NCBI GenBank assembly: GCA_964017235.1
Contig: OZ024936.1
Location: 60,377,028-60,441,027 of the forward strand
Source: Sabellastarte sp. h YS-2021
Taxonomy: Eukaryota > Annelida > Polychaeta > Sabellida > Sabellidae
DNA length: 64,000 nt
Direction: 5' to 3'
Shown here: in pieces, positions 23,655 to 36,259 of the stretch
How positions within the stretch are numbered: the stretch's first letter is position 1
Layout: the number at the start of each line of letters is the position of its first letter
Notes under the pieces: generated by a model
What the model saw: only the letters and a program-made list of their open reading frames with translations
The model's database searches: none
What the model was told of the DNA's origin: nothing
Program-made: the position numbers and the translations under genes

Positions 23655-23860
23655 TAGTAACAGATAAGAATAAATTTGCCGCAAGTGGAAATACTAATAA
23701 AATAAATGAATTGAGGTGAGATTTGTTGAATGTTTAGTAGATTATGGCTTTCTGAACTGCAAAATACCAAGTTTAAGACAAAACATCATTTTTTTCATAG
23801 AATTAAGTAAGGTTTTAGAGGTGGTGAATTTAAGATTTCTGGCGAATTTTAGAAGTAGTT
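23655..23860 (+). mobile_element. MITE family 9, copy 2
   Basis: Carries 'aattgaggtgagatttgttg', 'taccaagtttaagacaaaac' and 'aaggttttagaggtggtgaa', shared with the copies at 14640, 47621 and 50035. The inverted ends seen in the 47.6 kb copy are decayed here. Confidence 0.65.
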
Positions 23861-23899
23861 CCCTGGAGATGTTGAAGTCCACAGAAGAACAGATCTGAA

Positions 23900-26300
23900 T
23901 ACTAAGAGAGAGGACAATAACCAAATTACTGGATAAAACCATCAGTATCTGTGGTAAAGTTAATAACACTTACACTAATATTAACACCACACAAACAGAG
24001 GTAAGATTTCAGAAACTGTAATGGTACTGTGTAGTGTTAATATCATATATCAACACCACAATATTAATCGATAATAGTTTCATGCTTCAAAGAAAACATT
24101 GATAGTGTCAATTTCAATACTGTTTCCAAGAAAATGTGTGGAAAAGAGATTAATAATTTATTACTATTCATTATATTAATAAGCCACTTTCTCAACAAAA
24201 AATATGTGGTTTAACTATAACTGGTAAATATTAACATACTCGAATTACAGTTTATGTGATCTATTTTAAGATAAGATGTTATAAACCTTTGCAATCGATT
24301 CTGTTAAATAGGTGAGCTTTAAGCTATTGTCTAAAATGATACCAGTCCAGTTTCCTAGGCATTCTCTTGTAAGAAATAATTTTAATCAAACCATCTTTTG
24401 TAAAAAGCATTAAGTCCTACATACCATGCTATATGTACTAAAATACCATGAAATGTATGGATTTATACTGCAACATTGCCATCAAAAGATGGGCCAAAGT
24501 TTGTTTCAAAATGAAGAATGAACTAAAACTAAAACTCTAAAGTGTTTTCAGCCTGTCTTGAAATCATACAGATATAAAATGAATGGTCTGTTGACAAGAT
24601 TCTGTAAAATGAATTTTTTGTTTTGAAAAATAGTGACTAAAGTAGGAAAACTTCTTAAATGATATATACAAAAAATATATCATATATTATGAACAAAGAT
24701 GACACAATTACAAAATTGCACATCACAACCACTATATTTTCCACTCCTTTATTGTTTTATACACCATTTTGTCTGAATAATAAGTGAACAAAAAAGTTCA
24801 TGTTCAAAGAATGGAAAAAAGCCTGTCATATACATAACAGGACACCAGTGTATACACCAGTATAAAAACTTCAGTTATTAACCTCAGGCTTTTTCTGCTA
24901 TTTCTTTATTTTAATAAAGCAAGCATAAGTAGAAGATCTGTGAAAATACTTTTCCAACAATACATATACATAGACCATATCTGTAGGTTACACAAGTTTC
25001 AGAAATATTAATATAAAATTGTCACTTAAATGTCATTATGCATTGTATTATGATAGTAAGTTGCACCATTACTGTATACAACAGAATGAAATTTTTATTT
25101 ATTATCTTAGACATCTTAGACATTTTAATACAAAATATGCACATTAGTATTGTAAGAAGAACTAGTAATGCACATGAACTACATTTAAAGGGCCAGTCAA
25201 AATCATTACAATTCAATACATGTATATATCATGGAACAACATTTGTAAAATCAACGTATAATCATATCCCTATTTGATAAAAATCAACAAAACATAGCAA
25301 ACACAAATGCTTATCATCTATTATAAAATTGGAAGAAAAACAAACCATTATATAAGCAGGTTTTTGGACATTACACTCTCTGTAAAAAAAATTGATATAA
25401 ATCTAATATACACTTACTAATACAATGACAACTTTAAAGTGTTCTTTCAAATATACGAGCAACTGAAAACGGTATTATCACATGTAAAACTTAACATGAC
25501 ACAAAAGAAGAATTCATCACAGCATTAGACATCCACCGGTGACTTGATGGTATTCTTTACAGACTTGTGACTACATTTTCTGACTACATAAGGCCTCTAA
25601 TTTCCCCTCAGATGCAAACTATGAACAAATGTGGATTATTCTACATTACTTTTAAAGCACTACCCTCAGTGTTGTTATTCAATTAGGCGAAATTCATACT
25701 TTTTGTAACATAACTTTCACCAAATACTAGTGCTCGGACGCGGTTTGTAAAAGTCTGATTATCATAGTCTGCTCATTGACATTCTCAAATACAAGGTTCG
25801 GCTCAAACTTCTGAAATTTAGATTCCGCAAAGTGCATAGAAATCACCAATATTACAAACAAGGTCATTTTTGCCCATCTATAAAACTAATGTTCATTGAG
25901 AATACGGCGAAATTTTCACAAATATCTTTGGATATTATTTTTTGTCATATTTTCAACAAAATGTCACGAGTTCATGGTAGATTTCTTTATATTTACTTGT
26001 TTTGACAAATGTTGGTCTGGTGATCAAACCATACTGAAGTTCACTAGCTTGTGCAGATACCAAACATCGAACTCCAAATTCTAAGCGATTTCCCAGCACT
26101 AATTACAAGTATTCAGAAGTACAATTCTAACAAACATGAAAAATATTAATTATAAAGCGCTATTTTAGATTAAGATTAGGCTTGTGAAAAAAAATATATA
26201 ACTAGTTGTACTAGTATACCTATTGTCATGCACTATGCTACATCATTACAAACAAAAAATCTGTAGCTGTAGTAGTTTTGGAGAAATCTGCTTGACTAAC
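23900..26300. other. No gene seen; AT-rich unique intronic sequence
   Basis: Low-complexity AT-rich DNA with several lysine/isoleucine-rich chance frames. Neither strand shows SDR-like or transposon protein motifs. I searched this interval by eye for lost copies of exons 1-3 and found none. Confidence 0.55.
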
Positions 26301-26371
26301 GCACGCACGCACACACACACAGGCATCATGTCATAATCTCCCTCCCGGGCTAAAGCCCGGCGGGAGATAAT
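26290..26371 (+). repeat. Isolated right end of family 2 hairpin element
   Basis: A CA/CG microsatellite followed by CTCCCTCCCGGGC-taaa-GCCCGGCGGGAG, a strong stem, then ATA. Only this end of the element is present. Confidence 0.7.
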
Positions 26372-26406
26372 AAAATGCACAGATGAGGCAACTTTTTAGT
26401 GATATA

Positions 26407-26582
26407 CAGTGGAACCTCTATTATCCGATCCTCTATTACCCAAATTTTATATTATCCAATCTCCAACCCACTCTCCCAACTCCATTTAAACCTGCTAGTT
26501 TAGTCTTTCTTTTATCCGACCATTCTATTATCTGACCTAATTGTTACTCTACCAAGAGGGTCACATAATAGAGGTTCTACTG
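26407..26582. mobile_element. pogo/Tigger-like MITE, 176 bp
   Basis: Terminal inverted repeats CAGTGGAACCTCTATTAT and, on the other strand, CAGTAGAACCTCTATTAT, flanked on both sides by TA. CAGT-starting repeats with TA duplications are typical of pogo-type Tc1/mariner elements. No transposase inside. Confidence 0.85.
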
Positions 26583-26604
26583 TACTTATTGTGTAAAGCA
26601 CAAA

Positions 26605-27877
26605 ACAAGAGGGTCAGACATGCCCCAAAAGGCGGGTTGCGCAGGCAGCAATAAGGTTAGTGACTGCTGTAATTAAATTTAGAAACAAGGAAAGAAACGT
26701 TAGGTCATCCAGTTAAGGTAAATGTGTCAGACGTGCAAAGAAATGTAAAACTTGTAATCTAGGTTACATTATTGTATCTATGATATACTAAATATAGGAC
26801 TGAAACTAAGTAAGTGTAGAGCATTAATGTACCGTAATATAATATTGCATGGCACCTAATCACAACAGATAATTTATTAAAGTAAGACATAGTATTACTA
26901 TATCTACAGGATCAATGTATGGTAGATGTATGCAGAAGGTGGTGATAGTGGTTATGAACATACCAAAAAATGTTCATAATTTTTACAGAACGAACAGAAT
27001 CACACCAGTTTCGAAAGCAACTTAGCTATGATGGTGGTCTATCTCCCTGTCAAGTTTGAATTTGATTAGACAAAGTGTTTTCGAGTTAGAGTCCGGAAAC
27101 GGAAATGTTGATGAACAAATGGACAAACGAACACATGGAATTACATCAATTTCGAAAGCAACTTAGCTATGATGGTGATCTATCTCCCTGTCAAGTTTGA
27201 ATTCGAATGGACAAAGTGTTTTTGAGTTAGAGTCCGGAAACGGAAATGTTGACGGACAGACAAATGGACAAAAACGGACAAATAAATGGGCAGAATTACA
27301 CCAATTTCAAAAGCAACCTAGCTATGATGGTGATCTATCTCCCTGTCAAGTTTGAATTCAATTGGACAAAGCATTTTCGAGTTAGAGTCCAGAAACGAAA
27401 ATGTTGATGGACAGACAAACAGACAAAAATTGGACAAACAAACAGACAGAGTTACACCAAATTCGAAAGCACCCTAGCTATGATGGTGGTCCATCTCCCT
27501 GTCAAGTTTGAATTCGATTGGACAAAGCGTTTTCGAGCTAGAGTCCAGAAACAAAAATGTTGATGGACAGACAAACGGACAAAAAATGGACAAACAAATG
27601 GACGGAATTACACCAATTTCGAAAGCAACCTAGCTATGATGGTGATCTATCTCCCTGTCAAGTTTGAATTTGATTGGACAGAGCATTTTCGAGTTAGAGT
27701 CCGTAAACAAAAATGTTGACGGACAAACGGACAAAAAACAAACGAACCAACGGAATTACACCAATTTCAAAAGCAACCTAGCTATGATGGTGATCTATCT
27801 CCCTGTCAAGTTTCAATTTGATTGGACAAAGCATTTTTGAGTTAGATTCCGGAAACGTCAGACACATAAATCTAATA
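26605..27877. mobile_element. Hairpin-type element family 7, copy 1
   Basis: Starts ACAAGAGGGTCAGACATGCC after an A, and ends AATCTAATA. The first 170 bp are single copy and match 37030-37170. The rest is about six tandem units of 141-156 bp, each with 'ctatctccctgtcaagtttg', 'cattttcgagttagagtccg' and a run of 'ggacaaacgg'-like words. The boundary on the right is supported by comparison with 37966, where the two copies diverge. No protein encoded. Confidence 0.75.
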
Positions 27878-28060
27878 TATGATGAATTCTAGTTTATCCA
27901 TTTTAATATCACTTAACTTGTGATGTATAGAAGTCTGCGTAATATGAGCAACAATTCAGAATAACTAAATCTATAAAACCATACTTAACAAAATAAAAAC
28001 CAGCTTCAAACCTGAATTTAACAAGATACCTAAGATTGTTGTAGGGGTTGTTGTTGATTT

Positions 28061-28066
28061 TTTATT
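28061..28066 (-). terminator. Polyadenylation signal AATAAA for set B
   Basis: AATAAA on the minus strand 31 bases past the TAG stop of exon 7B. Its use would end set B transcripts here and exclude set A. Confidence 0.5.
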
Positions 28067-28096
28067 GGTAAGTTACATTTTCCCTTTTTATGAAAA

Positions 28097-28220
28097 CTAC
28101 TTCAACAAAGGGTGAATCTCCTGTGGAGACAATTTGACCAGTTCAACACTCATTTCCCAAAGTTGTTGGTTGCTTTCTTCAGACATTGCATATACAGGAT
28201 CTGCCTTCACTGCACAGTCA
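28097..28220 (-). CDS. Retinol dehydrogenase-like SDR, exon 7 of set B (C-terminus)
   Basis: Follows a ttatttgcag acceptor, encodes (S)DCAVKADPVYAMSEESNQQ, then LWEMSVELVKLSPQEIH and PLLK, and stops at TAG. Same length and phase as exon 7A, with about eight amino acid differences. With exons 1-6B it completes a protein of 316 residues plus any missing N-terminal exon, normal for RDH11-14. Confidence 0.88.
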
Positions 28221-28431
28221 CTGCAAATAAAAAAAGCAATCAGTTTGACCGAATGAATTAGTCACATCTCTTGAGTGATCTAAAATTATGAGTAATTCAC
28301 TAATAAACTTTAGGGTGTGTGGCATACTAACATGACCAAAAAGGATTTTCTGAAGGACAGGTTTTAAAGTCCTAAAAAACAAACCATCTATTTAGTTAAT
28401 ACCATGATTACACTATCAGGTATTAATAATA

Positions 28432-29453
28432 ACAAGACCACTGCCGCGGTATCATCCACCGAGTATTAAAGGGGAAGAAATACCTTTTCCGAGATATTCA
28501 CAATTTTTCAGTTTCTGCTAAAATCCAAGATGGCCGCCAAAAGTGGAGAAAACTGAAATTTTTCCCCTAGGCACAGAATACTGATGTACTACCCTGCAGG
28601 TCAAAAATTCGCTCGAAATCGAAAACTCTATCACTCATACGGTTTTCAAGATATTCACACTGTTTCATTTTCCGCTAAAATCCAAGATTGCCGCCAAAAG
28701 TGGCGAAAACTGAAATTTTTTCCCCTTTGCATAGGATACTCTTCTACTACCCTACAGGTCAAAAATTTGCTCGAAATTGCTTTATCTCTTACAGTTTTCA
28801 AGATATTCACACTTTTTCATTTTCCGCTAAAATCCAAGATTGCCGCCAAAAGTGGCGAAAACTGAAATTTTTTCCAATTTGCCTAGGACACTCTTCTACT
28901 ACCCTGTGGGTCAAAAATTTGCTCAACATCGCTCTATCTCGTACGGTTTTCGAGATATTCGTGATTTTTCACATTTTCTCCAAAAGTAGCAATAAAGTAG
29001 CCATTACTCACTTGTACATTGAGCAACAGTTGTGAAACTTAAATATGTTACAGTTCACAATAAAGTAGATGAACAACATATTTGAGAGAAATTGTGTAGC
29101 TGCAATACTTTTGAAGATATAAGCCATTTACTCATTATGGTTATCATTAAAAATTGACAAAGTAGCTGTTACTCACTTAGCTATGGAGATACACTTCCAA
29201 ACTACTGACCATGTTGTAGCTGTGGAATATAATTATATTAGGTAAAAGTGCTATTACTCACTCAAAAGTAGGCCAAAGTTCTCCAAACCCAAAAAATATT
29301 GAAGAGCGTAAAAATTCATTAGGACAAGTAATTTACCAAAAATGTGTAACTGTAGTAGTTTCAGAGAAAACTGCGTGATCCACACAGGCACGCACGCACA
29401 CACACACACATGGTAAAAATTATAATCTCCTGCGGTGAGCCGGGCAGGAGATA
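28432..29453. mobile_element. Hairpin-type element family 2, copy 3
   Basis: Begins ACAAGACCACTGCCGCGGTA after an A and ends GGCAGGAGATA before an A. The right end holds a 9-bp perfect stem ATCTCCTGC/GCAGGAGAT. Three to four core units of 140-150 bp carry 'atccaagatggccgccaaaa' and 'tctcgtacggttttcgagat'. The frames at 28584-28865 and 28688-29035 merely run through these units. A segment at 29000-29330 with 'aaagtagctattactcactt' resembles family 1 cores. Confidence 0.75.
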
Positions 29454-29459
29454 AGATAA

Positions 29460-30729
29460 TTACACTTATCTGTTATTTTATGGATTTTGACTTTATAGAT
29501 ATAAAAGTGTGTCTAAAAACTTAAGTGTGACACTCTATGTGACTGTCAGTTTTAATGATTTAGATAACTAATAACCAAACTAGTTTTAAGCTCTTTAAAC
29601 AGTGTATTAAACTTTTTAAACACACAAATGATGTTAACACTGAATGGGCACTTGTGACAGTTTTTTGACCGGTTTATATTTTTGTATTATATGACATGTA
29701 CTGAAAAAAAAACCTTTGACTTCTCAGTAAAAGTCAAAATTGGGGTTTTACGTCCTGTTCAACAGTTGGATCATATTATGACAGGTCCTCAGCATCACTA
29801 CTTGTGGGAGTTGGACCCACATAGAGGTGACACACTATAATTAGATGCCCAACCTGCAAACCCACTATGCTTCAGTTCTCATTATAAAGAATTTCTGAGG
29901 AAGGAGTGCCACTCGGGGTGAAAAACAAGCTCAAAATGCCCATATTGCTTTATTTTTTTTATTCTCGCTGAACTAATACAACTTGTTATTATTCCCATAA
30001 TAGATGTGGATAAAATGTTGCAAATAAAGTTTGAAGGTAATATATAGTCTTTTATTCGTTTGATATTATTTTGAATTTCACAAATAGATAAATTTTAAAT
30101 TATGTTGACAAAATATTGTATTCGCAGATCTTTAACATCCCATTTCATCAACAGAATTTCAGATTCAACAGAACATCAAATTCTGCCAACAAACCAGAAA
30201 CTTCCTCACACCAATGAAATACAAGACTTCATTTGCCTTATGTGCCTCACCCCATACTAATAGAGAGATTAAACACTATGACACTCCGATTTATAAGGCT
30301 GAAATGATTAGCGTAATTTGGTCGAAGGGTAGCCACTTGTATTTATCATCAACTAACCGGTTAACTGTTTTCAAATATTAAGAATTCTAACGATCATGTA
30401 AAAAATCAGTTATGAGATGATATACACAATTACACAGTTAATCGGTTCAACAGAACTGGCATCAGTTACTGCTTCGGTAACCGATTATTCAATTAGTATG
30501 GCTGTTCCAGCATTACTGAATAGATTCGATTAATGAAAGTAATAACCAGAAAGCATTCGAAGAGCAGAGACCTCCATCTGGGGCATTCCTTAAAATTTAG
30601 GATTCTTGTAGTTCCAGAACATGATCAGGGTCTTTATCATGTAGTCACTTCTTCATGTGATAAGACCCTGCCCACACAAAAAGTTAATGGAGATCTACCC
30701 ATTACTGTTGGAATAATATCAACCAGAAA
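29460..30729. other. Intergenic or intronic sequence with one SINE; no gene seen
   Basis: Apart from the SINE-like piece at 29736-29880, this holds AT-rich sequence and a stretch (30290-30540) with repeated 'ccggttaac'/'taatcggttc' words that may be a decayed MITE. The frame at 30533-30739 has no recognisable content. Confidence 0.5.
29736..29880 (-). mobile_element. Decayed SINE
   Basis: 'ggggttttacgtcctgttca' is the conserved tail also seen at 39350 and 16611 (the latter as 'gcattttacatcctgttcaa'). The tRNA-like head is barely recognisable. Confidence 0.5.
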
Positions 30730-31317
30730 ACAAAACTAGACCTACGCATTGGAGAACCGAAAAGACAACTCACCAAAGCCAGTGAACCATCGTTTGACCT
30801 TGAAGGAGGGACTCAAGGTCAAATCTAACCACATCAGAAGATTCCCAGCCCATGATTTCCTATAAGTTGGTTTCACATTGCAAACCTCTAGGACCAATAA
30901 TAAGGGAGATATAGGCACTTTTAAAATCCGCTATGTGGGGTACTTGGTGCTCTGTGGATGACCTTGAATTAAGAGCTTCAAGGTCAAATGTTTGCAAAGT
31001 TGTAGAGGACATGCATATCTGTTATACATATCACCTATGAAGAGATTCAACCTTCTACCCATGAGAACCAGCGAGTAGAAAAAGGTAGATAATTTTCAAA
31101 GAAATGCCCACAGTGGCCATCTTGTTTTTCAGAATGAGGCTAATTTCAGTCCCAGAGAAGCTTACCCCCCAATGAAGATATCCTGCAAATTTTGTGAACC
31201 TAGGTGGTGTAGTTTTCCTCTGAGAGCGTTAATGCCGAAAATCTCTCTTACATGTGGTGGCGGCAGTGGCGTAAGGAATGCTAAACCAAAGTATCCACCA
31301 GATGCCTCGGGTGGATA
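30730..31317 (+). mobile_element. Hairpin-type element family 3, copy 2
   Basis: Begins ACAAAACTAGACC and ends with a 9-bp perfect stem GTATCCACC (31291-31299) / GGTGGATAC (31310-31318), terminating GGATA. The body contains 'gaccttgaaggagggactca', 'aataataagggagatatagg' and 'tggccatcttgtttttcaga'. It is an inverted match of 546-1234. Confidence 0.7.
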
Positions 31318-31767
31318 CAATTAATTGAAAACATGTTAAGTTTTTTTGTATCCAGAATATGATCTGCATCTTTCCCAAAATTTAATCTTGTTGGTGTGTC
31401 ACATTTTATTTCAACAGTAATACCTGCTGGTGTGTTACAGGTTAATTGTCACAATTTAGTAATTTAGATTAATGGTTTCCTCTGTGCATGTGATAAGGGT
31501 GAATCACCAGGAAACAACTAACAGAGCACACACAAAGTTCTATGCATGTTTTATAAAATACTTAAGTTGTAGCTTTATCACTGCCTAATTAACAGGTTCT
31601 TCTGTAACACTTGTTATACGCTTTTACTTTAGTTTGATGCAGCAAACAAACTAAAACAAATCTTTCCTTCCTTTGGTCAGGCCCTATCCATAAAAAAACT
31701 AGAAATAGGACACCTTGTTGATAGTAGCTGCAACATATGAATAGAAACAGGATAGCATAGAAGAACA

Positions 31768-33784
31768 CACATTATCGTGTGTAATGTCCACCCCATGAAC
31801 CTTTTGCAAAAATTGTACAGTAGTCTTACAAGACCCTGTTTCATTTGTAAAATATATCAATGATGCTTAAATATTTATTAGTATACAGGTAAATTATTTC
31901 AGCTTCATGCCTTTTTGCTCTGGTTCAAAATATGGTCAAAATCACTCTGTCTATAAGGCTTTTGAGATAACCAACATTTTCGATTTCCAATAAAATTGAA
32001 GAGGGCGAAATTTGAATTTTACGGAATAACAGGGCCCAACCCAACGGTTAAGAAGATAGAAGCAAATTTGTGTTTTTCCATTTTTGGCGAAAGTTCAAAA
32101 ATTCAAATGGCCGCCATTTTTGGGGAGAGTAAAATTTTTGAAAATTTGCCAAAAAATACATCGCTTAGATACCCTGTGGGTTGAAAATTTCGACGAAATC
32201 AGTTCAAATCACTCTATCTCACATGGTTAATGAGATAGAAACAAATTTGTGTTTTTCCATTTTTAGCAAAAATTTGAAAATTCAAAATGGCCGCCATTTT
32301 TGGGAAGGGGGAAATTTTTTTTGAAAATTGCCAAGAGTACATTCCTTAGATACCCTATGGGTCGAAAATTTTGACGAAATCGCTTTATCTCACACGGTTA
32401 AGGAGATAGAAGTAAATCGTGTTTTGCCATTTTTGGCAAAAATTCAAAATGTCCGCCATTTTTGGGGAGGGGAAATTTTTTTGAAAATTGCCAAGAGTAC
32501 ATTGTTCAGATACACTGGGGTTGAAAATTTCGAGGAAATCGTTCTATCTCGCACGGTTAAGGAGATAGAAGCAAATTTGTGTTTTTCCATTTTTTGCAAA
32601 AATTTGAAAATACAAAATGGCTGCCATTTTTGGGGAGGGAAAGTTTTTTGAAAACTGCCAAGACTACACTGCTCAGATACCCTGTGGGTCGAAAATTTTG
32701 ACGAAATCGCTCTATCTCACACGGTTAAGGAGATTGAAGCAAATTTGTGTTTTTCCATTTTTGGCAAAGATTCGAAAATTCAAAATGGCCGCCATTTTTG
32801 GGGAGGGGAAATTTTTTTTGAAAATTGCCAAGAGTACATTGCTCAGATACCCTGTGGGTCGAAAATTTCGACGAAATCGCTCTATCTCGCACGGTTAAGG
32901 AGATGGAAGCAAATTTGTGTTTTGCCATTTTTGGCAAAAATTCCAACATTCAAAATGGCCGCTATTTTTGGGGAGGGGAAAATTTTTTGAAAATTGCCAA
33001 GAGTACATTCCTTAGATACCCTATGGGTCGAAAATTTCGAAGAAATCGCTCTACCTCACACGGTTAAGGAGAAAGAAGCAAATTTGTGTTTTGCCATTTT
33101 TGGCAAAAATTCTAAAATTCAAAATGGCCGCCATTTTTGGGGAGGGGAAAATTTTTTGAAAATTGCCAGGAGTACATAGCTCAGATATCCTGTGGGTCGA
33201 AAATTTCGACGAAATCGCACGGTTAAGGAGATAGAAGCAAATTTGTGTTTTGCCATTTTTGGCAAAGTAGCTAAGTAGCTATTACTCAGTCAGTTATATA
33301 GCTATTATCACTAAAAGCAATCCCAAGCAAGCTATCGACCTAACTATTGCTCATACCAAGTTTGGTAAAGATATGTTAAATTTTTTTCCTTAAAATGCCC
33401 GGAAACAAAAGAAGTACACAAAAGTAGCTAAGTAGCTATTACTCAGTTAGCTATAGAGCTATCATCACCAAAAGCAATCCCATACAAGCTATTAACCCAA
33501 TGAACCTCCATACCAAATTTCAGAAAGATAGGCTTAATAGCATTCCTTAAAATGTCTAGAAACCAAAGGGATACTCAAAAGTAGCAAAGTAGCTATTACT
33601 CAGTTAGCTATAGAGCTATCATCACCAAAAGCCATCCCATACAAGCTATTAACCCAATAAACCTGCATGCCAAATTTGGTAAAGATAGGATAAGAACTGG
33701 TGCCTAAAATGTCTGGAAACCAAGTGGGACGCCGGACGGCGGAAAAAGCAAAAACAATATGTCCACCCCAAGTGGATGGACATA
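31768..33784. mobile_element. Hairpin-type element family 4 with 168-bp array
   Basis: Left ATGTCCACCCCA (31784-31795), preceded by an ACACAC/GTGTGT stem, is mirrored at the right end, where ATGTCCACCCCAAGTGGATG can fold and finishes GGACATA before an A. Inside are a 168-bp array (31950-33260) and three looser units of 140-160 bp (33270-33720) with 'gtagctattactcagttagc'. The exact left terminus is uncertain. No protein encoded. Confidence 0.65.
31950..33260. repeat. Tandem array, seven to eight units of about 168 bp
   Basis: The phrase 'atggccgccattttt' recurs at about 32108, 32288, 32451, 32619, 32787, 32957 and 33126, spacing 163-180 bp and settling at 167-170. Units also carry 'cacggttaaggagatagaag' and 'accctgtgggtcgaaaattt'. 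Overlapping open frames here exist because the unit has few stops; they are not genes. Confidence 0.95.
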
Positions 33785-33924
33785 ATAACTTACAGAAAAA
33801 TCCATTCATTAATTTTTGGAATTATCGCGAACAATGACAAACAGTCAAACTAGTGCACTAAAAATATAACCTCCTGGTTGGGGTAAAATAACCCACAGAA
33901 TAAGTGGGCAAGTTGACTTTCCAC

Positions 33925-34617
33925 AGGGTGGATGAAAATAGCCAACCTCGGCAGGTAAGAATCCCAGCCCACAGACACAACTAAATGGGCAACAACATTG
34001 AAATTTGGGAACATCTTAGAAACAACTTCAGTTGTAAGAAGTATACAGAACCCACGAGATATTGTCAGATGTAAGATTCACAGACCATGATTTCATACAA
34101 GTTTTTTTCATATTTTGAAGCCCTTGAACCAATTATAGGGGAGATATAATTGAAGCTGGTGTCAAAGGTCCAATTTGAGACTTGTAGATCACGATTTCCT
34201 ACAAGTTGTTTTCCCATTCCAAACCGTTAGGACCAATGATAAGGGAGATATTAGACTAAGACCTTTTTGAAATAACCCCCCCGCCCCCCATTTGACATTT
34301 AAAATGTTATATGGTGGCCATTTTGTTTTCAAAACAAGGCAAAACTTACACTCAGACAAGGTTTCTAAGCCACTTAAATTTTGTACAAATCTGACAAAGC
34401 TAGCTGCAATATTTTAAGTTTTGGCTGTGGTGGCCATGTTTTGGCTGTGGTGGCCATGTTTTATTTTTTTAAATGAGGGCAAAACTTTTTACAGAATAAA
34501 CATTCTCTGCAAATTTGGTGAAGATATTTTCATACATGAATGAGATAAAAAGGTTCATGTAAAAATATGACAACACATATGCACATACGCAGGCACGAAG
34601 GAGTTTACTGGGAGATA
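33925..34617 (+). mobile_element. Element ending GGGAGATA, related to family 2
   Basis: Starts within the dispersed repeat shared with 16380-16510, continues through 'aataagggagatattag' and 'tggtggccattttgttttca' phrases shared with the 15-16 kb copy, and ends 'ttactgggagata'. The left boundary is not defined. Confidence 0.5.
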
Positions 34618-34619
34618 AA

Positions 34620-35227
34620 AATGCAACTGTAGTAACATCAGTTTAAAAGTGCTCCTTTTTCAATGAAGAAGTTTCAGACTGAAAAGTATTTAAAGCATTG
34701 CCATGGCAACAGCTGTTGCCAGATACCCTCCAAAAGCAAATAAAATCTAGATCCTCTTTTGGTTATCATGTCCTGGAAAATTTGGTGAAAAATCCATGCA
34801 TTGGTTTAGGCTGCGGAATACCCACAAACTTTAAGACCAAAAGAATATTCAAAGTGTGGCCATGGCAATAGTTATTGCCAGATTCCCACCAAAAACTAAC
34901 GAGCTCTAGATCCCCCTAAGGATAAACTTATCCTCAAAATTTACTGAAAATCTGTGCATTGGTTTAGGTTATGGAACACCCACAAACTTTAAAGACCAAA
35001 AATCTTAAAAGTGTTGCCAGGGCAACAGTTGTTGTCAGATACCCCCAGAAACCTAATCAGCTCCAGATCCTCTTGGGTAAACGTTTACTAAAAATTTGGT
35101 GAAAATCAATGCATGGATTTAGGCTGTGGAATACCCACAAGCTATATGATGATGCCGCCACAGCCACCGCTGCCACTTTGACGATGCAGAGGATGACTAT
35201 AAACCCAGCCTTTATGGGCTGGGGTTA
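34620..35227 (+). mobile_element. Hairpin-type element family 8, about 150-165-bp repeats
   Basis: Three to four units with 'gttgccagatacc', 'aaatttggtgaaaatc' and 'ggaatacccacaaactttaa'. The right end is a 7-bp perfect stem CCCAGCC (35204-35210) / GGCTGGG (35217-35223) and GGGGTTA before an A. The left terminus is not resolved. Confidence 0.6.
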
Positions 35228-35301
35228 AAAAGTATAACTACCGTATGTTTCAAAACTAAGACAAAAATGTCTTTTCACTTCAGAGAACCAGTAACTCTAA
35301 C

Positions 35302-35509
35302 CTATAGTATTTCCCAGTTTCCTGTCCCATTCCTTCGTCTACTGCACAACAGATAGTGGTCTGGGCCCCATGATAACGAGTCTTCACAATAGGCCAGAGG
35401 ATCACATTCACTATTGAAGAGGTCCACTCCATATTCCAAAATGGCAGCTGTCGTGTCAAGTCAGTGGCAATTGCACCAGGATGAAGAGAATAGGTAGTAA
35501 CACCATGAC
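35302..35509 (-). CDS. Retinol dehydrogenase-like SDR, exon 6 of set B
   Basis: Follows a tttttaacag acceptor and ends at a gttaga donor. Encodes GHGVTTYSLHPGAIATDLTR, a variable segment QLPFWNMEWTSSIVN, then TRYHGAQTTICCAVDEGMGQ and ETGKYYR. The length is 208 bp, two codons shorter than exon 6A. The variable segment after TDL is where sets A and B differ most. In RDH11-14 this part helps form the substrate pocket entrance, so the two forms could differ in substrate or membrane contact. Confidence 0.9.
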
Positions 35510-36240
35510 CTGTTAAAAATGTACGAAGAAATGTAAAAATATGTGGACTCGCTCCAAGTCTTTGCCTTTGTATTAATCTTTAAACTGAACAGTTTAATTT
35601 GAATAGGAAACTTACAAGAGTTCATTATATTACAAACAACCAGGAGTAAGGGGCACAGCTTCTGAAAAGGGGCTGCCTGTTTCTCCAAAAGTCATACAGT
35701 ACACATATATTACACAAAGACAAACGGTCTTGGGTGAAAGTCTATAAAGTGTACAGACTCGCAGAATAAATTATCCAAGAAAGAATGCCTCGTGGAAAAA
35801 ATGCTTCCTACCTAACAAAAATAATGACAAAATGTTTATTTTCAATCTCACAACTGTAACATTTTACCATTACATAATAAAATGTAGAATAATTTGTAAT
35901 ATTAGAAATATTTTGGTCTATTTTAGTCTGTCTTTGTACTTATTTGACTTTATACAATGGCCAATCCCACTAAAGAATGTATCACTCCATTTTGCCTGCC
36001 ATAGTACTTTTTTCCAGGAGGCATTTACTCTGTACACCAAATCTTTCACAGTGTTTTCACACAGCTTACCCCTCTCCAGGAAATTGTCTGTATTTTAAAT
36101 TCAATTCTCTTTTATTCTATCAAGTACTGCGGAAGTTACTTGAATTTTATCAAATAGAAACATTATTGCAGGTATATATTCTTGATAAAAAATGTGTATG
36201 TTTTTGAGATATTTTGGAAAAAAAATGATTTTGGACATTT
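35510..36240. other. No gene seen; intron between exons 5B and 6B
   Basis: AT-rich sequence with chance frames at 35832-36207 that lack recognisable motifs. Confidence 0.5.
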
Positions 36241-36259
36241 TGGACTGTAGATAGAACCT

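Noticed and set aside
31996-33179. Series of overlapping open frames of 60-107 codons
   Set aside because: They run through 168-bp tandem units, repeat the same residues in each unit and shift frame between units. This is repeat structure, not a gene family.
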